A stretch of 64,000 bases of DNA from Sordariomycetes sp. S80-01Y (lineage: Eukaryota; Ascomycota; Sordariomycetes). Location: NCBI GenBank assembly GCA_037042185.1, contig JAXQJY010000032.1:868001-932000 (forward strand), given 5' to 3'. Positions 12,501 through 23,296 of this stretch are shown here, one piece after another. The notes below the pieces were generated by a model. The model was not told where the DNA came from, searched no databases, and was given only the letters and a program-made list of their open reading frames with translations. Position numbers and translations under genes: made by a program. Position 1 is the first letter of the stretch, and every line of letters starts with the position of its first letter.

Positions 12501-13187
12501 TGTCTTTGCCTCCATCTCTGGTTAGCTGGTACACTGCTATCCTCGCATCCTCCTGGTCGAGGCGAGTTTTATACAAGAAAGCGATTTGGGGCTTCTGCCG
12601 GGTTTGGTCGTGGATAAACGCGCTCGACTTTATCCACAGCTCGTTCAGCCGAACAGTTGCCATATGTTTCAATCGTGTCTTCTCCTGGCCTCTTCCCGTC
12701 TTCAGGTTGAAGACGTTAATGACTCCTTCCCATAGGTGCATGGCCATGTACTGGCCAGTCGGGTCCACCAAGCACTGGTTTTGACTTTGAGATTCACGCA
12801 TATATTGCTCGGCATCATCAAAGATATGTTGCTCGAGCGTCGATTCGAGGCGGCGCGTCTTGGGATCCCACGCTAGGGTGAAGTACTGTTGCCGGTTGGT
12901 GCCTACAAAGAGAAGCTCCGTCTCGGAATCTTTGGGATCGAGTTGCTGCATCATCGCAATCGTACCATACACGACTCGAGTGTGTAGACACGTCAGGCCC
13001 TCGGCCGTCGGTCGCCATACTTCGATTCGGTTCGCTTTGCTGGGATCATGATACGTTAGACGCGCCTTGAACACTATCCATGGGTAACTTACGCGAGCAC
13101 AAGGTCGTCTTCATCTGGGGACGTCAAGCGCATGCGCAGAGCATGCCGGACACTGGTGGCCCGATGGACGGGCGCAATGTAAGCCAT
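9554..13187 (-). CDS. DDB1: DNA damage-binding protein 1 (DDB1), cullin-4 adaptor
   Basis: Three exons (13187-13093, 13039-9904, 9853-9554) encode 1176 residues, near the usual 1140. DDB1 is the triple beta-propeller adaptor that links substrate receptors to the CUL4 ubiquitin ligase. In filamentous fungi, DDB1-type proteins are tied to DNA repair and to DIM-5 targeting for heterochromatin. The N-terminus (LVLAKANRIEVWRPTAEGL) is the family's propeller A start. The long central exon contains a run of beta-propeller strands, and the C-terminus ends in the all-helical domain (about 1080-1176). Intron 1 (GTAAGT...CCCAG) and intron 2 (GTGAGT...GTTAG) were placed where they keep the frame and the family sequence. 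It shares a divergent promoter with the MFS gene at 13.9 kb. Confidence 0.92.
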
Positions 13188-13386
13188 GATGGATCATCTG
13201 CTGGCATCGGAAGTTGTTGAGGAAGATTGAAGACCAAGAGAGCTTCCTCGGAGCTCCCTGGTGGTTGAGGAAGGTCCAGGACGTCACCTAATCATGGACG
13301 ACGGAGTTAAGGGAGCTGAGTTGGAGCTCCAACGAGTCGGCGTCCGCTAACCAGGTGGCGCCCCGCTATCAGCGCTGCCACTGCCC

Positions 13387-13403
13387 GTGCCAGTGCCAGT
13401 GCC
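13387..13403. repeat. Short GTGCCA hexamer repeat
   Basis: About three imperfect copies of GTGCCA, flanked by related GTGCCC and GCGCCA variants. A similar run occurs at 28301-28327. Confidence 0.6.
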
Positions 13404-13542
13404 CGTGGCCGCCGCGCCAGCCCACCTCAGCCTGCACTGGTTGACTGGCAGTGCCAGCGCCAGTAACTGGATCCCCCACCTTTTGCTTTTCAAGTTGCGG
13501 GGCATCGAGGGCAGCCCTCGGAGCGAACCATGCAAAGATCCT

Positions 13543-13557
13543 CCAGAGGAAGCTCCG
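13543..13557 (+). promoter_or_regulatory. 15-bp promoter motif, copy 1 (CCAGAGGAAGCTCCG)
   Basis: First of three copies of CCAGAGGAARYTCCG upstream of the MFS start. The next copy begins exactly 20 bases further on. The terminal TCCG/CGGA half resembles Zn2Cys6 half-sites; this is an inference. Confidence 0.45.
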
Positions 13558-13562
13558 ATCCG

Positions 13563-13577
13563 CCAGAGGAAGTTCCG
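13563..13577 (+). promoter_or_regulatory. 15-bp promoter motif, copy 2 (CCAGAGGAAGTTCCG)
   Basis: Second copy, differing from copy 1 at one base, at a spacing of two helical turns. Confidence 0.45.
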
Positions 13578-13700
13578 GGGGCCCCACCTTGAAAGTCAAC
13601 CGGGCTCGGCGCCATCCATGATTTCTTCACCTTCTTTTCACCTCGGACTCTGGCCAAGTTGCCTCCAGTCGAAGACATCAACTGCAGACCCCTCACGCCG

Positions 13701-13715
13701 CCAGAGGAAACTCCG
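13701..13715 (+). promoter_or_regulatory. 15-bp promoter motif, copy 3 (CCAGAGGAAACTCCG)
   Basis: Third copy, differing from copy 1 at one base, about 180 bases before the MFS ATG. Confidence 0.45.
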
Positions 13716-13894
13716 GTCAGTTCTCAGAACTTGATCGGAACTCGATTTTGTCGCAACCCGCCCCCGCCCACGATCTCTCCATCACCACTTCACCACTTGG
13801 CGACTCACTTTTCGCTCAGAGCCAGTCGTTGTTGAGTACGTTGCCATCTAGAGCTGATCTGCACGCATTCTCATCCTTCAACGTCGAGAAACCC

Positions 13895-15369
13895 ATGTCG
13901 CATGTCATTGACAATGCAGAGGACAGCTGCCTAAAAAACCATTCTCAACTCACCGAGGGTGTTCGTTCCAACCTCCAAAGCGCTCAGCTCCAAGGATCCA
14001 AAAACGCCGTCGACTCCGAGAAGGGTGACTTCTCACCAAGCACCAACAATCATGAGGATGATTCGGGCTCATCCCGCAACCCCTTCCCTGAAGGTGGGCT
14101 GAAGGGGTGGCTCGTAGTTGGAGGAGCGTGGTGTGCTATGAGCTCCATCTACGGCCTCATCAACTCCAGTGCAGTTTTCGAATCGTACTTTAAAAACAAC
14201 CAGCTGCAGGAGTACTCCCACTCAGAGATTGGATGGATCTTCAGTCTTTATCTCTTCTTGGTCTTCTTCGTAGGGGTTCAAGTCGGTCCCATTTTCGACC
14301 GCCATGGCCCGAGAGTCCTCGTCGCTGCGGGCTGCTTGTGCATCGTCGCAAGCCTGATGCTGCTCAGCGTGTCGACACGTAAGTTAGTCCCTGGATACAC
14401 AGCCCAATCTGCTCTGACATACAAATAGAATACTACCAAATCATGCTCACCTACTCTGTGCTCGGTGGCTTGGGTGGCGCTCTTCTGAACGCACCAGCCT
14501 ACGGTGCCATTGCTCACTGGTTCGATCACAAGCGAGGACTTGCTACGGGAGTAGCAACAACAGCTGGTGGTATTGGGGGCATCGCATATCCTCTGATACT
14601 CCAGCGTCTGCTTGGTCAAGATGGCGTTGGTTTCGGATGGAGCTGTCGAATCCTTGGGTTCATCATGCTCGCGCTTGCCGTCCCAGCGAATTTACTACTC
14701 AGGAGTAATCCTGCCATCCGCCTCCAGTCAGATGGCAACGCCAAAGCTTCGTCTGTCTGGCCTGACCTTACCGTCTTCAAGGATCGCCGCTTCGCTTTGG
14801 CCGCCATGGGCGTATTCTTCATGGAGTGGGGTCTGTTCGTTCCGATCACCTACATCATCTCCTACGCCACAGCTTACGGGGTGGGTGCCACTGACAGCTC
14901 AACTTTGCTGTCTCTCCTAAATGCCGGATCTGTCGTCGGCCGGTTCTTGCCAGGAATCTTGGCCGACAAATTTGGACGTTTCAACGTCATCATCATTACG
15001 ATCACGCTCTGCGCCGCCACAGTTCTGGGCTTGTGGCTGCCGTGTGAAGGCAAGAGAGGGATTCTCGTCGCCTTTGCGGTGACTTTTGGCTTTGCGAGCG
15101 GCAGCAACTTAAGCCTAATCCCTGTTTGCTTGGGCCAGTTCTGTGAGTCTCAGAACTATGGCCGGTACTTCTCCACTGCCACCATGATGGCCAGCTTCGG
15201 TACACTTAGCAGCGTCCCCATCGCAGGCGCGCTACTTGAGATTGGCGGCAGAGATACCGGCTGGATGTCTTTGATCATCTTTTCAGGTGCCTCATACTTC
15301 ATTGCCCTGGCTTGCTATACTTCAGCTCGAGTGATGTCTGTTGGTTGGGCTCCACAGACCATCTTCTGA
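13895..15369 (+). CDS. MFS transporter, monocarboxylate (MCT/MCH) type
   Basis: Two exons (13895-14378, 14429-15369) with a 50-nt intron (GTAAGT...AATAG, CTCTGAC branch) encode 474 residues. A soluble N-terminus of about 65 residues (with FPEGGLKGW just before the first helix) is followed by about 12 hydrophobic segments. The segments have the layout of fungal MCT-like carriers (Mch/monocarboxylate-porter family): GPIFDRHGPR in the loop between helices 2 and 3, GGLGGALLNAPAYGAIAHWF around helices 4-5 and GILADKFGRF in the second half. Yeast relatives carry riboflavin or are orphan carriers, so the substrate is unknown. The start is the first ATG (13895); the frame opens earlier only with TTG. 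The promoter carries a triplicated motif. Confidence 0.88.
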
Positions 15370-15949
15370 TGCTCCGTAGTCAAAGACTCACAAGCTGGTT
15401 CCAGGTGAACGGGCACCCAGCTGGACCCCTTTGAACACTCAACTGGCATTGGGTTCTATACCACACTTGCTTCAACACAAGAGGAAGTTCTCTTCTAACA
15501 TCAAAAAGTTGTTTCGATTCGAATTATTCCTTTCTCAGATACGTTGGCCATCAAGTGGGCTAGATACTGGATAGCTACATCAAACAAATGGCACGAATTT
15601 ATCTTGAAGTTCTTTTGCGCTGTTCTACTAATGCTCTCCCATGATGCTTCATCAAGCTGCTCTGCAGGATTCTAGTGCTACTAAGTAGAAGTAGTTCATC
15701 GGAGGTGGCTTCATCGCTCACTTCGTGCGGAAGGCGCGATCCATCGACTCAGGCCCGACGCCTTCCCGACAACTTGAAGGTCATATGATTTCTTCAAAGC
15801 TTCGGCTTCGCTCTGGTAGCCTAACTTTTTTCGTTCTCCAAACTTGAAGACGCCAGCCTTCCCTCCTGTCAGCCTTGTCCTAACAGAAGAGCATATCACC
15901 CGCTATCTGCACCTAAAGTACAAGCTCGCCTGGTCCTCTTATCCATACA
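15370..15949. other. Intergenic region, MFS / Zip2-like gene
   Basis: 580 bases with the 3' end of the MFS gene and the promoter of the next plus-strand gene. No supported coding signal. Confidence 0.45.
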
Positions 15950-18688
15950 ATGATCGAGAACGAATTGTCGGGGGCTGAGGCAGCCGCTGTCTACGCACGT
16001 CACAATGGTTACTTCTCAGACCATCGAGAAGCTCCTTTCCGCCTCAAGGACGTTGTCTGGGGCCTGGAGTCCCGGGACTCAAAGTCATCTCAAGGAGCCT
16101 CGACGCTTTTAATCGACGAGCCTGGCCTGAAGAACGCACCCATCCCGCAGGCCAAAATCGAAATCAACGAGTCGCTAGATGACGAAGATCTCCACGGCCC
16201 TCTTGAGTTCGATGATGCTGACAGTGAGACTCTGGTCGTCCCACCGCCACTGGCTTCATCCAAGGCTCTTCTGAAGGACTTACAGCTTCCCCTCGAGCTC
16301 CCTGAGCTAACTTCCGATCCGAGCAGAGACTTGTTCGAGTATCACAGGTTGGTCAAGCAGAAGCGGTCTGTCGATCTCTTCTCGCAATGGCTCCCCATTT
16401 CACCCACCAACGACGAACAGTATGAGGGTCTCCGATTCCCTGAGCAGGCGAAGAGGTTTCACCTACTCCTACTTCGTGAAATTAAGCACGAGCAAATTGA
16501 GGTTACTGATGAATCTGCGGCCCTAGACCAGGAGATCGAAGAGTTTCTCTCCGGTGACGCTCCAACAGCCCCTTTCTATCACCTGACTGGGAGAGTAAGT
16601 ACGCTTGATTGTGATTGAGGACTGCACTGACCCTGGCCGTAGTCAGAAGGGTTCGAAGCCAAGCCGCTCACCCCACCCCTGAGCCCGATTTCCGAGAAAA
16701 CTCACCACTCTCCTTATCAGCCAAGCCCCAGAGTCTGTGCCATCGACTTGACATCAGAACCTAGCAGCCCCGTGTTGCCTAGGGTCTCAGAGCTTGAAAA
16801 TAGCATCAAGGACTGCACATTTGAATCCGATCCTCCGGTTTGTGACGCAGGCAATGCGCTGGTTCTACAATCTCCGAGCCTACCCCTCTGCTGTGTTGAG
16901 AAAACAGTCAACCCCAAAGACCTGGAGCTGGACGTACCCCTTGTGGCAACAAACTCAAGCTTGGACAATTCTGCCGAGGAGAATATCCTGAAGAGGCCTG
17001 GACTGCTGGATAATTTGGCTTCAAGCGGTATCATATCTGAAGGCAGCCCTGGTGATTCCTTCTTCGACGATGCGTTCAGGTCCACGCTCGAAGCCCACAA
17101 GGCAACTGCCGAGATGTTTATTTATCAAGAGCGCTTCAATGCCGTCGCCTCAATCACTCAGGTGTCAGTTCCGAAGATGAACTTCAACATTGATAACGCT
17201 CCCTGGACAGAGCATGTCTCCTGTGCCAAGGATCAGTTTGCTTGGATCCAGAGACAGCAGCCCAGCTCTGAGGATCCGGATGTCCTACGACGGGAGGCTT
17301 GCTCGGTCGTTGGTTTGCCATGGGCGCCTGTCAAATCGTACGGGCAAGGGAGTAATCTGACACAGGAGACACTCGAACCGCTCTCGGGCGAAGCTGAAGG
17401 CTTGCTCCACGTCGATCCTGTTCCAGAGCTGGACAGTAGCAAGTTTGTCACAGGTACCACTGGATGGCGCATAGAGCGCCTTGAGGCAGAGGAAGAATTG
17501 CGTGGCAGAGACGAGGACGAAGATATGACAGAAGCATGCCACTTTATTCAGTCGAAACACTTCAAACCTCCAGATGCCGAGGCCGGGATGGACTCGTCAG
17601 CTGCGAGCCTTGATTCGCTTTTGGCAGCCGCTGCCAGCAAGCGGCGTCGAACTTGGGACTCAGAAGCCACAGGCGATGTCCTCATGGGTGGCACTGTTGC
17701 AAACCCTGCCAGCAAGCTCCTCTCAGCCTTCATGGATATTCGAGCAGTCAAGAAACCCAGAGCAACGGCTACACCGGGGTCCGGTAGGACGAGGAATTCT
17801 TGCTGTCTGCCGGAGCCCCTTGCGGACCAGAAGAATGAGAAGGGGGAAAACGATAAACAATCATCACTAGCGACGCCCCAGCTAGAGTTACTCATACCAG
17901 CCCTGGCCCCCGAGCTCGACATACCGGAGGAGAAGTGTGGCTTCGTCATCTCTCTGGGTCTAGGTAGATCAATTTTGAGACACCTTGAAGCATCGTGGCA
18001 GGCAAGCCACCTCTTCGACCGAGATTACAGTCGGTATAACAACATAGCCTGGACACCTGGTAGCACCAGACGCGTTACAATCCCGGCGCCTCCCTCCTTC
18101 GACGCCGACATCGCACTATCACCCACCGTCGGCATCATCGTCACTACGCTACTAAAGGCCAAGCAGAAGCCCCTACCAAAGGCGAAGACCCTCCCTCAGC
18201 TTCGGGACCAAGTCCTCAGGGTCAGCCCCAAATACGAGACGCTCTTCGTTCTGGTGTCGGAGTGCAACAGTGCAGGCGAGTTCACCTGCGAGCTCCTTCC
18301 ATCGGATGCCGCAGCCTATGCCGACTTTGTGCGATTCACAGTCGGCCTCCGGGCTGGCGTGACGTCTGTGGTTGTTCCTGGGTCTGATCGGACTATGGCG
18401 AGATGGATCTTGAGCCTCATGTGCCGATACTCGCCTCATTCTCTCAGTGTGAAAGCTTACCTGAACACTGTTGAGAGCACGTGGGAGGTATTCTTCCGTC
18501 GAGCTGGGATGAACGCCTTCGCAGCGCAGGTGTTAGCCGGCGCCGTACTAGAGAAGGGAGGAAGCGCGGGCCTCGCGAGCTTGATGTCTTCGTCGCGACA
18601 GCAGATTATGGGAACCTTTGGAGATATCTTGGGTGGAAAGAAGGCTTTGGCAGATCTAGCCGACGTGCTGTGCACGCCATGGGCATGA
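15950..18688 (+). CDS. Large protein with C-terminal XPF-like fold, Zip2/SHOC1-type candidate
   Basis: Two exons (15950-16594, 16643-18688; 48-nt intron GTAAGT...CGTAG) encode 896 residues. Residues 1-640 are acidic, Pro/Ser-rich and of unknown fold, with a conserved-looking start (ARHNGYFSDH). Residues about 645-820 read like an XPF/ERCC4 nuclease fold: ISLGLGRSILRHLE, then DADIALSPT (702-710), LFVLVSE and VVVPGSDRTMARWI. They end in a likely double helix-hairpin-helix (829-890: RRAGMNAFAAQVL ... FGDILGGKKALADL). The GDx(n)ERKx3D catalytic motif is not seen; where ERK would fall the sequence is GII. A pseudo-nuclease XPF fold plus HhH fits Zip2/SHOC1, a meiotic crossover (ZMM) factor. Function is inferred from fold only. 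Confidence 0.55.
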
Positions 18689-18831
18689 GTGATAAAGATC
18701 CCCCACCCGATTCGTTGGAAGCTGTCACTTGTACAAGATGTCTTTGTCGTCTACCGGCAGTCTCGTCTACGTGTTCTGTGTACCATACCAGTCTCATATT
18801 CGGGTGTTCAGCCCTTGGCGTGAGTAGCCGC

Positions 18832-19969
18832 TCAGCAGCAAAGTTCCCACAGAGGGCGAGGGACCTGCTTCATGGGCAGCCCCTTTCTTTGGTGAACCTG
18901 CTTGAGCCCAACATAGACCACTTTTCTCGAAGGGTTGGTCAGCATGACAGATCGTGACTCGAGGCCGTAGTAGTCGGAGATAGAGTGCGTCAGCCAGCGC
19001 CTGTCCCACGTTAGCCAACCCTCTTCGCCGATGGCGTCACGGCACGTAGACTTACTTGAAGGCAGCGCTCTCCTCGTCGCCAAACGAGTCGAACACCATG
19101 CCCTGATCGACCGTCTCCTTCTCGACCTCGCGCCGCGCCATCCTCCACCCCTGCTCCTGCGCCATCCTCCTGCGCCCGACGAAGACGATCTCCTCGTCTT
19201 CGCTGTCCACGCCCTCCCTGTCCTCCTCCTCGACCTGCCTCTGCAGGTACTGCCTCACGGGCTCCTCCAGGGCGCGCACCCAGCCCTTGACGACGGGCGA
19301 GCGCTTGCTCGTCTCCCTCAGGTCGCGGGACACCTCGCCCACGCCCAGCCCCGTGGCGGAGCCGGCCTGTAGCTGCTGCTTCTTGCGCTGGGTGGCGAGC
19401 TTCGAAGTCTTGGTCTCGACGCGCTGGCGCAGGCCGAGGTCCCAGAACTGGGCGAGCGAGTAGGGGACGTGCTGGGCGCGGTAGGTTGGGTGTGGCTCCC
19501 AGTCGTGGGGCTGCGGCGGCTGAGCGTTGGGGACGCCCATGAGACGGTCTGACGACGATCAGTCAAGGCCTCATCCCCGGCAAACCTCGAGGAGGCTGCG
19601 GGTGGCGGTCTTACCGTTCTCCCATCTCCGACGCTGCCGGCTGCCTTCCTTGCCCTTCAGCAGCGCCTCTCTCCTCTTCATGCTGTCCCTCCTGCTGGGC
19701 GGTCGGCGTGGCGCCTCCACGGGCTTCTCCTCGCCCTCCTTGTCGAAGGTGACATTGCGCTTCTTGGCCTCCTCGTCGAGGGGGATGGTGAGGGGCGTGC
19801 CGGTGCCACGGGCGACGGGGGAGATGCTGAGGGACTGCAGGGCGGACACGGTCCAGGCGTCGATGTCTATGCCTGTCGCGGACTGGTTGGCCGGGGTAGG
19901 GCTGGCGGGGAGTTGGGTGCCCGAGGTGGCGTACTCGGGGGGAGGGGGCACGGCGTTGAAGATAGCCAT
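18832..19969 (-). CDS. R3H domain protein with R3H-associated N-terminal domain
   Basis: Three exons (19969-19615, 19548-19056, 19000-18832) encode 338 residues. The middle part (RRRWENDRLMGVPNAQPPQP, then HPTYRAQHVPYSLAQFWD) is the fungal R3H-associated domain, joined across intron 1. The last exon encodes an R3H-like module (about 283-320, RWLTHSISDYYGLESRSV ... RKVVYVGLK) expected to bind single-stranded nucleic acid. The N-terminal 120 residues are low-complexity and end in a basic stretch (about 95-118). The C-terminus is short after the R3H unit. The biological role is unknown. It faces the Zip2-like gene tail to tail with 143 bases between stops. Confidence 0.82.
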
Positions 19970-21003
19970 GATTGCGATGTCGGCGTCGTTGTTGTCGTAC
20001 AGGTATCCAAGCTATATGGTAAGCAGCCTCTAGGTGGTCCAGGGAGTCCAATTGATGTAAAGAATGCTCCAGGTGTGCGTAGGTACGAAGAGGAAGAGGA
20101 GGTCCTGGGAATCGGGAGTCCGGGGGATGAGGAGGTAGATGGATGATGCTCTATCGAGGTGGCCGATAGGGCGCTGCGTCCAATCAGAAGCCGAGCGCAT
20201 GGCAGGTGGGTTCGCGGGATGATATGGCGCGAGTCATCCATGATTCCGACGCGTCGAGCCATTCGGATCCCTGCCTCGTGATGCGAGACTACCCTGCGGC
20301 TACATGAGAAATGCACCCAGGTAATACAGGATAAGGGAAAGCGACGGGTGTCGTGGGGTGCGCATGTTGAGTCATTCGGCGCTATGGGGAGCCGTCTGAC
20401 AGGTAGCTTAAACCGTCTGCCCTTGTAGTCCTTGTTTACCTGAGCGTGGAAGGAGTTGATTGTTGGCGACACCAAGGATTTGAAGGGTAACTGAAATATT
20501 TGACCACCAGCAAACTGTTGGAAGAAGCACTGAAATAGCAGCATGAGTATACCTTGCAGCAAAGAGAATCGAGAGGATGACCAAAGCCCCTAACATCCAG
20601 AAGGTTGCCTCCCAACGTGCCTTAGGGCTTACGCAGTGTAGACTCAGCGGACATGTCACAATCAAGGACTGTCCGTCGGCACAACATCAACTGAACACCT
20701 AGGCTAAGACCCGTTCGCAGCCCCAAAACTGTGCCTATCTGCAGATGGCTCATACAGACTCATCCACCCTCCACAGGACCGTCTTGGGCCAAGCCAGCCC
20801 CCCTAAAATGATAGCAAGAATGACTCACAATGAGCATGGCAATGATCATATAATGAACCCCAACGCCGAACCAAATGAATACCAAATGAGCAAGAAGGCA
20901 AGTACAAGCAGCATTCCCTGAATATGCATCCAATCAACGCCTCGCAGATGCTCGTTAATCAGATCTCTCCACTAGGCCTCGTATAATAATGTTGGTTCCG
21001 CAT
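19970..21003. other. Intergenic region with hydrophobic frame fragments
   Basis: About 1 kb between two minus-strand genes. On the minus strand, bases about 20985-20850 and 20665-20530 can encode hydrophobic segments (for example MLLVLAFLLIWYSF and WMLGALVILSILFAA). No intact start-to-stop model could be joined. It may be the 3' UTR of the PQ-loop gene, a decayed gene or chance. Confidence 0.3.
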
Positions 21004-22235
21004 CTAGGGAGCCTCATCCGAGAACCGGCCGGGATAATCATCCGATCGGTAGGGATTGCCGATGCCGCCAGGTTTGAGGAGGGGCTGGCTTTCCCGGTCC
21101 GCGGCGTAGGCCTCGCGGCTCTCCAGCAGATCGCGATCCTCCTCATTCTCGATGTAACGCTCGGCATGACCAGTGAAGGGCCCGGGGAGGCCGGACTCCC
21201 AGCCCTCGGAATAGTTGCGAATGGGGCGAGGGCGTTGCAGGTTGGCGTATCGATCATCGCTGTCCTCATGATGGTTTTGCTGCCTTTGCTTCCGAAGCTC
21301 GTACGAGATGCCCATGATCAAGACACATCCTTGCATAGCGGCGGTCAGGATGTAGATAAACCAGGTAGACCATCCCTCAAAGCCAAGGCGCCCGTACAAG
21401 CTGGCGGCAAAGAGGAGGCCGCCAGGCGTTTGGATACACATCATCGGGATGGACAGACTTCCGACGTGTTTTAGACGATACGTTGTGTAGATTTGCGGAA
21501 CATATTGGACTGCGGCCAGGACACCAGCACTGACGCCGAGAAAGTTGGCCCAGAGGTTGAGATGCTTCGGTAGGGCGAGGTAAAAGACTCCGGTAAGGAT
21601 AACGACAATTAGCCCGTGAAGAACGCAAAGAAGCCCGACTGACAGGGCTGTGCGCCATCCGGGAGCTTTCACTGGCACAGCAGGAGTGTCAGGGTGGGCC
21701 CCAGCGGTCTCGTCCTCGCCGTCTGCGTCGTCAACAGGGGTCGAGCGGAAGAAGATCAGGAAGAGAACAAGGCTAGACAAGTCAGCGCGACGACACAGGT
21801 TCAGGGGAGAGTAACTCTGACATGAGACTGAAGCATAGCCACTGGAAGCCGAGCTGCGCAACTCCGAGAAGGCCTGCTGCGCACTCGAAGCCTCCGAGCT
21901 CCTTGCAGCAACCGATAGCAGTGCGAGAGGGAGGGACAGTGAGGATATTTGCGAATCCAGCGGTAGCAGAAGTAGTCCCCAACAAGACGAAGTAAGGGGA
22001 GATGCCCTCGGACGTTCCTCGAGAGATAATGCGGTAATGCTGCGGGAGATAGGAGATGACAAGTCCGATCAAGATGACACTGCAGCCTGTCAGTCCCACC
22101 TCACCATCGGATCAGACCCGAGATAACTCACATTGAAACGGACAATTCGAGATACGAAGGCGTCTTGAGCGCCTCACATTTGGAGTTGACGGCCTCGATG
22201 AGGTTCACAGTGTTGGGTGAAGTGAGTTCAGACAT
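21004..22235 (-). CDS. PQ-loop repeat membrane protein
   Basis: Three exons (22235-22132, 22079-21822, 21772-21004) encode 376 residues. Seven or so hydrophobic segments carry two PQ-loop repeats, with SYLPQ (PQ at 47-48) and VQYVPQ (213-214). This is the layout of the cystinosin/KDELR/SWEET-like transporter clan, which includes vacuolar basic amino-acid exporters. The cytosolic loop between repeats is acidic (about 130-155), and the C-terminal tail (about 290-376) is hydrophilic with an acidic dileucine-like ENEEDRDLLE sequence compatible with vacuolar sorting. The substrate is not predictable. Intron 2 uses a weak donor (GTCAGA); it was kept because it is the placement found that restores FSLILVLFL. 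Confidence 0.8.
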
Positions 22236-23296
22236 CTTGACGGAAGAGTTGATATCGCTGAGGCGTAGTTGTCGGCTTGGGTGAGTAACGCGGTCTGTGA
22301 TGAGGCAGTCCGCAAGCGTCGCGACGGATGGCCTTTGCTCGAGATGTTATCGAACGCGGGAATGCAATGGTTGTCCTAGTTGAGTCGTCGCCGCTTGGAG
22401 GTTAGGCTTTGATTAAGAGCACATCATCACAGCCTAACGTATATCGGGGTTACGCGCAGGGGGACTCTGGGAACTCTGGCGATGATGTACCGGATTCGGT
22501 GCTCGATCCTCAAGGGCAGTCGACGACGGCAGTTGTGAAGGGGAGATGCTGGTGTGCGCGCGGCCCACTAGCACGCGTGAGAGGGAAGGGTCGCGATATA
22601 TTAGGGACCGTGAAAACAAATCGAAAGATGGGAGACGGTGAAGTGAAGCGGAAATCCATCTCTGGCAGGGAATGGGAAACTGGGCGTGCAGCGCCGGTGG
22701 TCTGCCTGGCCCACTAAACGCGCTGCAAAGGCCACTAGAGTCCGGCCATCCCAGCAGGTGCACCACGGCAAGGCTCCACTGGAATGCGCCTGGTGGGACT
22801 CGTGCTCTCATAACCCCGCGACGTTCTTGAGGTCACCTGCCACGCAGATAACGTGACGCGGAACCTTGGGCCGCGACTGAAACTAGCAGCAACGGGATCG
22901 GCTCAGGTACCCTGACGTCGCCTGCTGCGATGACGTCGCGTTGGGAAGGTGGACCCTGGCTTTGGGCTGGCAGCGGCAGCGATTTTCGACCACTCGTTCA
23001 CCAGCCGAATTCCACTACGACGCATTCGCTCCTCGAATCCCGTGTTTTAGGCGCCGTGGGATTGTGCACTCCTTTTCCTCACCGAGACATCGGCCTCGAC
23101 TGCGTACCGAGTACGGAGTACCTTGAGAGGCCAACAGTGGTCAACCACCAGCCCGTTATCTGTCAAGACCCCCGGCCGCTGCCGTCCTCCGGCATCCCTC
23201 CTGCACGACCACTCTCCACCACCACCACCAACACGAGAGACAATGCTGGCGCCAAGCTGCTAGCCTGCAGCACACGGAGATGAGGAAGGACTCGCC
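22236..23296. promoter_or_regulatory. Divergent intergenic region, PQ-loop / WD40 gene
   Basis: 1.06 kb between divergent starts, holding both promoters. The short open frames here show no family motif and no good splice continuation. Confidence 0.45.

Larger units (their letters stand above)
13188..13894. promoter_or_regulatory. Divergent promoter region, DDB1 / MFS carrier
   Basis: 707 bases between two divergent starts. It holds a short run of GTGCCA hexamers (13387-13403) and three near-identical 15-bp motifs, consensus CCAGAGGAARYTCCG, close to the MFS gene. The open frame from 13748 starts with TTG, so the MFS protein was started at the first ATG instead. Confidence 0.6.

Noticed and set aside
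13748-13894. Longer N-terminus for the MCT-like carrier
   Set aside because: The upstream part begins with TTG and holds no ATG; the first ATG at 13895 leaves all membrane segments intact.
21782-22099. Separate short membrane protein on the minus strand
   Set aside because: It is exon 2 of the PQ-loop gene read through its intron; joining exons 1-3 gives a complete two-repeat protein.
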